A stretch of 64,000 nt of DNA from Phanerodontia chrysosporium (lineage: Eukaryota; Basidiomycota; Agaricomycetes; Polyporales; Phanerochaetaceae): the NCBI GenBank assembly GCA_001910725.1, contig MJGA01000004.1, positions 1,488,001 through 1,552,000 on the forward strand, in the 5' to 3' direction. This document shows positions 56,623 through 64,000 of the stretch, piece after piece. A model generated the notes under the pieces. The model did not search any database, was not told the origin of the DNA, and was given only the letters and a program-made list of their open reading frames with translations. Each line of letters starts with the position of its first letter. Positions within the stretch are counted from its first letter, which is position 1. A program made the position numbers and the translations under genes.

Positions 56623-59600
56623 ATGGATGGCCCACCGCCTCAAGAAGAGGACTTCTCGACGCTGTCCATTGCGGACCGGCTTGCGCACAAAAACTGGAAG
56701 GCCCGCGTCAGCGCATACGAGGCCCTCATCAAGACCTTCCAGACCACAGCGTCCGACACCGACCCCGCGTTCAGGCCGTACACGAGCAATCCCGAGACCC
56801 TCAAGAAGATCGTGACCGATGCGAACGCCGTCGCTCAGGAGAAGGGCGTCGAGTGCGTCGTCAACTTTGTCAAGTTTGCTGGCGAGAACGCTGCGCAGAC
56901 GCGGCCTGTGGTCGTCCCTGCGCTCGTGGACAAGTGCTTCGGCTCTGCGAGGGCGGGGACCAAGAACCAGGCCGTCGAGCTCGTGCTGCAGTATGTTGAG
57001 GTGGAGAATGGAGCAGCCGGGGTTGTGGTACGTCCCGCATCCTGCTCACGGTTATCCAGTCGCATGACGTCTTAATAGGAAGATATCTTGCCCGGCCTCT
57101 CAGCGAAACAGCCCAAGACTGTGGCCGGTACTGTAGTTGCGCTCAAAGAGATAGTCAGGTACGAATGTATCACACGCGTATAGTCCACGTTTCTCAGTCG
57201 TATCTCGCGTATCCTAGATGTTTTGGCACCTCCGCGACGCCGCCTGCACCAATATTGAAGGCCCTTCCCAAGATCTTCTCGCACACAGACAAGACGGTTC
57301 GTGCGGAGGGAACGACACTAACGCATACTCTATACCAGTACCTGGGCTCTGGCATAGAAATGTTCCTCAATGACCTCAAGCCTGTGCAGGTCAAGGAATT
57401 GAAGGAGGCATTCGAAGCGATGGACAAGGAGGGCAAGGGCAAGGGCTCTCTGAAACCTGAGCGCATGACTCGAGCCGCCGCGCGAGAGGCAGAAGCACGA
57501 GAAATGGCCGGTGGGGACGACGACGGAGCCGGAGACGCGCCGCAGGAGGAAGGTATGGCATCATGCGCTTTGTCAGTATGCAGATGCTCATGCTTCCCAT
57601 CAGAGGCGCCTATGGATCCCCGTATGCTGGCGGAGGAGGCGGATATCGTCTCGAAACTGCCGTCGAATATGCAGGCTGGCCTCACATCCTCGAAGTGGAA
57701 GGAGCGCAAGGAGGTGCTTGATGAGCTCTTGACTCTAGTCAGCAACACGCCGCGCATCAAAGATGCACCGGAGCTTGGGGAGCTTGCAAAGTCTCTCGCC
57801 ACATGTATACAGAAGGACGCGAACATCAACTGTGTCATGACCGCTGCCAACTGTCTAGAAGCTTTGGCGAAGGGCATGATGGGCTCCTTCGCGCGCTTCC
57901 GCGAAAGTGTCGTCGGTCCCATGCTGGAGCGCATGAAGGAACGCAAGGCGAACGTTACTGACGCTATCGGAGCAGCGCTGGATGCCGTCTTTGCCACGGT
58001 AGGCCTTCTACTGCCTCCAGTTCCGCCCGACCCTAACACTCTTATCATCAGACCGCATTGCCCGATATTCTTCCCGACATTCTGCCAGCGCTAAGCTCGA
58101 AGAACCCGCAGGTCAAGGAAGGGACGTTGAAGTTCCTCGGCCGCTGTCTCGCGACGTCTACGACACCTGTGCCTCCCGCGCAGATCAAACCCGTCTCTGA
58201 GGCATTGGCTGCGCTGCTCGAGGATTCGTTCGAAGGAGCTCGCAACGAGGCCGCCACATGCCTCGGTACTCTGATGAAGATGGTCGGCGAGCGACCGCTG
58301 AACGCGCTCATGGACAGTCTCGCCGATGTCCGGAAAGCGAAGGTCAAGGAAGCGTTTGAGAAGGCGACTGTAAAGTGCAAGGCGGGCGGTGCGCCGAAGC
58401 CCGCTCCTCCCCCTGCTGCGAAGGAGCCGCCGAAGAAGAAGGCACCTCCGAAGGCCGCGGCGCCTCCTCCTGCAGAGTCTGAACCGCCAGCCAAGAAAGC
58501 CGCACCCGCCGCTGCCGGAGGTGATGACGAGCTACTGCAGCCGATCGAAAACAAGCCGGTGAAGAAGCCACCGGCTAGATTGTTGGTACGCATATATCCA
58601 CTTGCGTTAGCGTGAAGTAGTGTCAATGTCATCCTGCAGGCCAAGAAAGCCCCTGCCGCCGACGCTGGAGACGGTGCAGCAGCTCCGTCTGCGCCCGCTG
58701 CCGCAGCGCCTCCAGTGAAGAAAGTCGTGCCTCCAGCAGCGGCCAAATCAGGGAAAGCTGCTCCCCCTCCAGCTGCAGGGACGCTGGACACGTTCAAGTA
58801 CAAGCACAGTCCAGAAGATGCGGATGCTCTTGCTGCAGAGATGATCCCGGAGAACTTCGCGGCGGGGCTTGGGGATTCCAACTGGAAGACGCGTCTCGCG
58901 ACGCTCGAGGAAATGACCGGCTGGGTAGAAAGCAACGCGGAATCGCTCGATTCTGAAGTCGTCGTGAGATTCCTGGGGAAGAAAGGGTGGGCTGAGAAGA
59001 ACTTCCAGGTGAGGATTCATCGCCCCTGGGAACGGAACTCGGACTCAGGCCCGGTCCTGCTCCTCAGGTGTCTGCCAAGCTGTACGGCATCCTGAACATC
59101 CTGGCGGAACGCTGCCCGTCTTTCGGAAGATCATCGGTAGCACTCTGCATTCCACACCTCACCGAGAAGCTCGGTGACATGAAGCTTAAGAAACCCGCCG
59201 GTGAGGCCCTGACGCTCTTCGCGGAAAAGACATCCCTCCAGTTCGTCCTTGGACACGGTAAGTGAATGACGGCACGCCACGATGCGCTCAGCTGATTGCT
59301 TCAATCAGCATACGAGCCTTTATCGAAGCAAAAGGCACCCAAAGTCTTGGCCGATGCTGTAACATGGATCGACCAGGCAGTCGTAGAGTTCGGGATCGCC
59401 GGCCTTTCACTGCGCGCGTTGATAGAGTTCCTCAAGACCGCGTTGGCCAATTCGAATGCGGCTGTACGTACCAGCGCCACGAAGGCGCTTGTGACTGTCA
59501 AGCTCTTTGCGGGACCAAGTGAGTTCATGTGGACCGTTCCTTTCGAAGCCTGCAGGGGTCTCATGTGATTTCGCTAGGTATCAAGGATCTCGTGGAGGAT

Positions 59601-62600
59601 CTTAATCCGCAGCTACTGAAGACGATCACTGCTGAGTTTGACAAAGTCGAGGGCAACCCGGCTCCGGAACCTGTGCGGATATCAGCCGATGTAGCAAGCA
59701 TGGCCGCTACGTCAAGTGGCGGTGGGGGCAAGGCTGCTGCTGCTGGGGGCGATCCTCTCGATGACCTCTTCCCGCGCGTGGAAATTGACGGCCTCCTGAA
59801 AGGCACCACTATTCTTGCCGACGCGAAGAGCGATGCGTGGAAAACGAAGAAGGAAGCCCTCGAGACCCTGCAGGCGATACTGGACCAAGGTGCAAACAAG
59901 CGCCTGAAACCAACGATGGGTATGTCCGCGGCTCCGAGATAACTGGATCCTGTTCCCGCTAACTGCTGTACTCAGGTGAGATCGGGCAAGTCCTCAAGGC
60001 ACGGGTGACAGACAGCAACAAGGCTGTACAGAGCCTTGCTCTGGATATCGTCGCACGCATTGCCACCGGTATGGGCAAGCCCTTTGACAAGCAGTGCCGC
60101 TTCTTCGTTCTCCCCGTGTCGACGGTCCTCGCTGATCAGAAGGCTCCCATCCGCGCATCTGCCTTACAGACTCTCACAGCTATCGCAAACGCATGTGAGA
60201 CGCTTGAACCGATGATCCCGGGCATCGCAACTGCGCTGGAGAGTGCGAATCCCCTGCAACGGTCCTCTCTCATGGGATGGCTTGTCGACTGGTTCAAGGA
60301 GCACCCGGCCACCCCCGGTCTGGATATCTCTAGCTGGGCGGGCCCCATCGTGTCGTCGCTCGACGACCGCAATGGAGACGTCAGGAAGGCAGCGCAGGCC
60401 CTACTGCCCACTCTCGTTGCTTCTGCAGGGTTCGATTATGTGATGGCACAGACCAACTCGCTAAAGCCTGCATCGAAGTCGACTGCTGTGCCACTTATCC
60501 AGGCTGCCCGGGGCTCTGCCCCAGCTGCCCCAGCTGTAGCACCCGCCCCGGCGAAGGCACCGACCGCAGCGAAAGCGGCTGCAAAGCCTGCCGCCGCTAA
60601 GCCTGCTGCTCCACCGCCAGCAGAGTCACCATCTCCCACCGAACCCTCGCCACCGCCGACCGCCGCCGCTAAAGCAGCACCCGCAAGCAAGCTCTCCGGT
60701 GTCCGTCGTAAGCTCCCTCAAGGCTCTGTTGCTCGTCCGGAGACTCCTACGGAAGTTGCGGCGCATTCGGCCTCGACTCGCCTTCCTAGCAAGTTGGGCA
60801 CTGGCTTGAAGCGGCCGGGAGCTGCGCATGTCGCTGCCAAAAGCCCCCGCCGGCCGCCGCCGCTTCTATGCCGCTCATTGGCGCCAATCCCGATGCTAAG
60901 AAGGCGCGCCTTGCGAAGGATGCCCAGAAGTGGATCAACGAGAGTGGACCGACCCGCAAGGACCTCGCAGAACTGCTCCAACACCAGATGGAGCCGCACG
61001 CCTCCAAGGAGCTCGTTGGCGCTCTGTTCAGCCGTGACCACAATGCCGTGAACGACCACGTCCTCGGCCTCGGAATGATGTACGAGTTCTACTCTGCGGC
61101 GGAAGCGGGCGACGAGCGGTTTGGGCCGCTGGACGAAGTCAGGGCGATCTGCATCGCCAACTCGGACCTCGCGCTCAAGTATGTGTCGATGAAGGCCCAC
61201 GAGCCTCAGTCGAACTTGGTGCAGAAGTGCTTGGACGTCGTGGAGGCCGTGCTCGCCTTCTTCCAGTCGATAGACTATCAAGTATCGGACGGTGAGGCCC
61301 TGTGCTTCATTCCCACGATGGTTCACAAGGTTAGTCCTAGCCCTGTATGCCACCCACACATTATACTGACCTCGTATACCAGCTTGGCGACGCTCGTGAG
61401 CCAGTACGACTCAGGGTACAGCAGGTGATTCAGACCCTGCCGAAGGTGTATGCGTTCAGCCGAGTATTTTCCCTGCTACTGGAACACGGCTTGAAGTCCA
61501 AGGTGGCTAAGACCCGGCAGGGCACACTGGATGAGCTCGCCGGTATCCTGAAGCGCTTCGGTATTGGTGCTTGTGAACCAGCGAAGGCCTTCCCAGTTAT
61601 TGCCTCTGCGATCTCTGACAAGGACCCCAACGTGCGGAAATCGGCGCTGGCTGCTTTGAGGTTTGTGAGCAAGAACTTAGGCTGGAGATGGCTTACTGAT
61701 TCTTTAGTAGTGAAGGGTATGTTCTCGTTGGGGAACGAATCTGGCAGCTTGTTGGACCGCTCTCGCCCAAGGACAAGACTCAACTCGAGGAGAGGCTTCG
61801 CCGTGTTGCAGGTCCAAGCACGCCGGAGAAGGCCGAGGCGGCTGCGCCCGCTGCTGCTCCCGTGTCTCGCCTCGCCACTCTTGCTCAGCGTTCTGCTTCG
61901 CCCGCACCTAGCGTTGTTTCGCGCATCGGAGGTATTCCTCGACCATCCAGCCCAGCAGCCGCTCCAGCCTCTCGCCTCGCGCGACCCGTCTCACCGGCAT
62001 ACGGAGGCGCTCGTGCAACGTCGCCTGCGCCGTCCATCGCTAGCAAGCTTGCCACGCCGATGCGGACCTCCAAGCCACTGCCGTCTATCTCCTCCACTTA
62101 CCCGCTCCCTCGTCGCCCAGTGGCATCGGCAAGCCAAAAGGTCTCCCTCCCTCCCGTCTGGGTGCTCCTCGAAGCCGTCCGAATGATCTGCAGCACATCC
62201 CTAGCCATAGCTCTCTCGCTGCACAGCCGGAGCATGAAGAGCCCGATTTGTTCTCTGAGCGACCACTACATACCAATGGCAACGGACATGCCCATCATCA
62301 CGACTTCGACGAGCCGGTTCGTGCTGGACCTTCAGACGATATCACTGTCGCCATTTCGAGCATCCTCAGCAACGATCCGTCGCGCAGCGTCGATGCGCTG
62401 AAGAAAATCCAGAAAGTGTTGGAGATCTCACCCGACGAAGGCCCGTCATCTTCAGCCTACCGTGAACTCGCCGAGCATACGGAAGGGCTCATCGAGACGA
62501 TTACCCTCCAGATGGCGCATGTCTTCGAGCGCCCGGACGATGTCGCCGTTCCTGAGAACTTCAGGCTAGCCAAACACCTCATCCAGACTCTCAACGCCTT

Positions 62601-64000
62601 CTGCGATCACGTCTTCCTTGCGGAATCGCTGACCGGCGATATCCTGACTTCATTGCTGGAGGAGCTGACGCTTCGTCTCCTGCAGACCGACAATAGTCCG
62701 GACACGAAGGTCAAGGACCTCTCGCGGTTCATCAATATGATCATCCTGCGGATATTTGCCACAGCGAGGAGGATGTCCGTCTTCCGTGCACTGTTCCAGC
62801 TTCTCCTGCAGATCGTCAAGCCTTTCCCCGCAAATGGCACCTCCCCGGACTCGCAGGAAGCCAAGGTTGCGGAGCTCGTCCTCAAGTGCATCTGGAAGCT
62901 CGCACGGAACATACCACAAGACCTTGAGAAGTCCGCTCTCGATCCAGTTGAATTGTTCCCAGCCATCGAGCATTTCTTGCAGTCCGTGCCACCAAATGAA
63001 TGGCGTGCACGGGCGACAAACAAAGTGCCCTGTGGCGACATGCCTTTGCGAACCATAAAGGTCATCATTCAGCACGTTGTCGGTACGTGGTTAGAATTTA
63101 TCTGCAGTAATCGCATAGACTGACAGTTCCGTGCAGCGCACTATGGAGACGACGTCTATGATCTTCTGTCGGCTTCCTTCGACGACCCTTCAGCAACCAT
63201 CGTTTACCCGTATGTCTACCGCATCCTCAACTCGACCTCACGGACCGCTACGGAAGTTCCCACGCGGTCTGCGGCTCTGGACCGTGATTCTGGATCTCGC
63301 AGAGATTCACCAGCGATCAGCCGGCCCATCTCACCGCAGGGTACGATCTCTTCACGGCGGTCGTCGAGCCACGGACGCAGCCAGAGCGTATCCTCCATGA
63401 ATGGTCACGGACGCAGTCCTTCACTGCCTGCCCAAGAGCCTGACCTGGATGAGCAACTCGTTGAGATTATCAAGCACATATCCAGCGAGACGACGGGCGC
63501 GATGCACAAGGAGGGTATCACTGAGCTGCATCACTTCTTGAAGGCGCATCCGCACAAGAAGGGCAAGGTCGATAAGATGCTGGATTCGACTGGACCTGCT
63601 TTCCGCAAGTACATTACGCGTGCGTTGGCGAGTCGAGCGGCGGAAGACGAGGAGAGAAATGTCGCGGTTGCGCATACACTTTCAAGTACGTTCCAACCGT
63701 GAAACTTGTCTGCACGTTTTAACCCTTTCTTCTAGAACTAGAGTCGAACTCGCGTGAGCGGATGGCTCCGATAACCACGACAACTCGTGAGTGTGCTGGT
63801 CCTATGCCGATGCTTCGCCAATAGCTGACTGTCAGAAGAAGTCGAGCCCTCGCGTGTCAAGACTCCCACCTCCCCGATGTCGCCCCAACGGTCGAGCCTG
63901 TCAGATCTTCCTCCGCCACAGCAGGAGAAGCTTTCAAGGCTACACGATCTCTTCCAATACAGATCGAGTTCTACTAGTGCAGGATCTCAAGGGCGCGATT
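56623..64000 (+). CDS. XMAP215/Dis1/Stu2 family microtubule polymerase (3' end beyond window)
   Basis: Promotes microtubule plus-end growth and spindle assembly. Start MDGPPPQEEDFSTLSIADRL at 56623. TOG-like HEAT arrays appear in series: about 56640-57450, 57640-58380, 58830-59690, 59760-60450 and 60880-61700. Each opens in typical style, for example LAHKNWKARVSAYEALIKTF, SSKWKERKEVLDELLTLVSN, DSNWKTRLATLEEMTGWVES, SDAWKTKKEALETLQAILDQ and TRQGTLDELAGILKRFGIGA. Ala/Pro/Lys-rich basic linkers separate them. A C-terminal helical domain follows (SRFINMIILRIFATARRMSV, VAELVLKCIWKLARNIPQDL, MPLRTIKVIIQHVV), and the gene leaves the window after KLSRLHDLFQYRSSSTSAG. One base is missing in the AAAA run at 60839-60842. 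A second frame change near 62080-62110 may be a 38-nt intron or another lost base. Confidence 0.95.

Overview
The window is nuclear DNA of a filamentous basidiomycete, most likely an agaricomycete mushroom or wood-decay fungus (Polyporales is a guess from the hydrophobins). The evidence is a dense gene layout on both strands, many GT-AG introns of about 45-70 nt, class I hydrophobins, a 1,3-beta-glucan synthase, and protein families known mainly from basidiomycetes. I recognise no bacterial, viral, tRNA, rRNA, CRISPR or intact transposon signal.

Layout. 1-3472 (-): FKS1-type 1,3-beta-glucan synthase, running off the left edge. 4.2-7.4 kb: two unrecognised genes. 7.7-16.4 kb: Ptc7-type PP2C phosphatase, dipeptidyl peptidase III and an FHIP (FTS-Hook-interacting) protein. 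16.6-23.8 kb: three paralogous hydrophobin genes around a DNAJC9-like co-chaperone and a secreted, probably GPI-anchored protein. 24.5-30 kb: UPF0658 Golgi membrane protein, SET-domain protein and a short-chain dehydrogenase. 30-34 kb: a very large disordered, probably nuclear protein. 34.5-39.2 kb: a transcription factor with two tandem Zn2Cys6 clusters, then an ABHD/EHT1-type alpha/beta hydrolase. 39.3-41.1 kb: RWD protein (Gir2/RWDD1-like) head to head with mitochondrial ribosomal protein bS21m. 42-46.6 kb: a small Cys-rich protein, an uncharacterised basidiomycete family and a cyclin. 46.9-48 kb: RNase P/MRP subunit Pop4. 48-55.4 kb: a sparse stretch with a hidden five-exon Cys-rich gene, eIF2B-alpha and an intronless orphan. 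56.6 kb to the right edge: an XMAP215/Stu2 family microtubule polymerase with five TOG-like arrays.

Most genes are housekeeping and have no operon-like logic. The hydrophobin group is the one clear family cluster: coding exons, introns, TATA position and about 750 bp of upstream sequence are duplicated, and all three proteins lack two of the eight canonical cysteines. Several divergent pairs (bS21m/Gir2, DPP3/FHIP, DNAJC9/GPI protein) share short intergenic promoters.

Caution for the reader: many genes carry what looks like a single missing base, often in a homopolymer (for example at the alpha/beta hydrolase nucleophile elbow). The direction is always the same, which points to consensus errors rather than to many pseudogenes. 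Gene spans below therefore include frame breaks.
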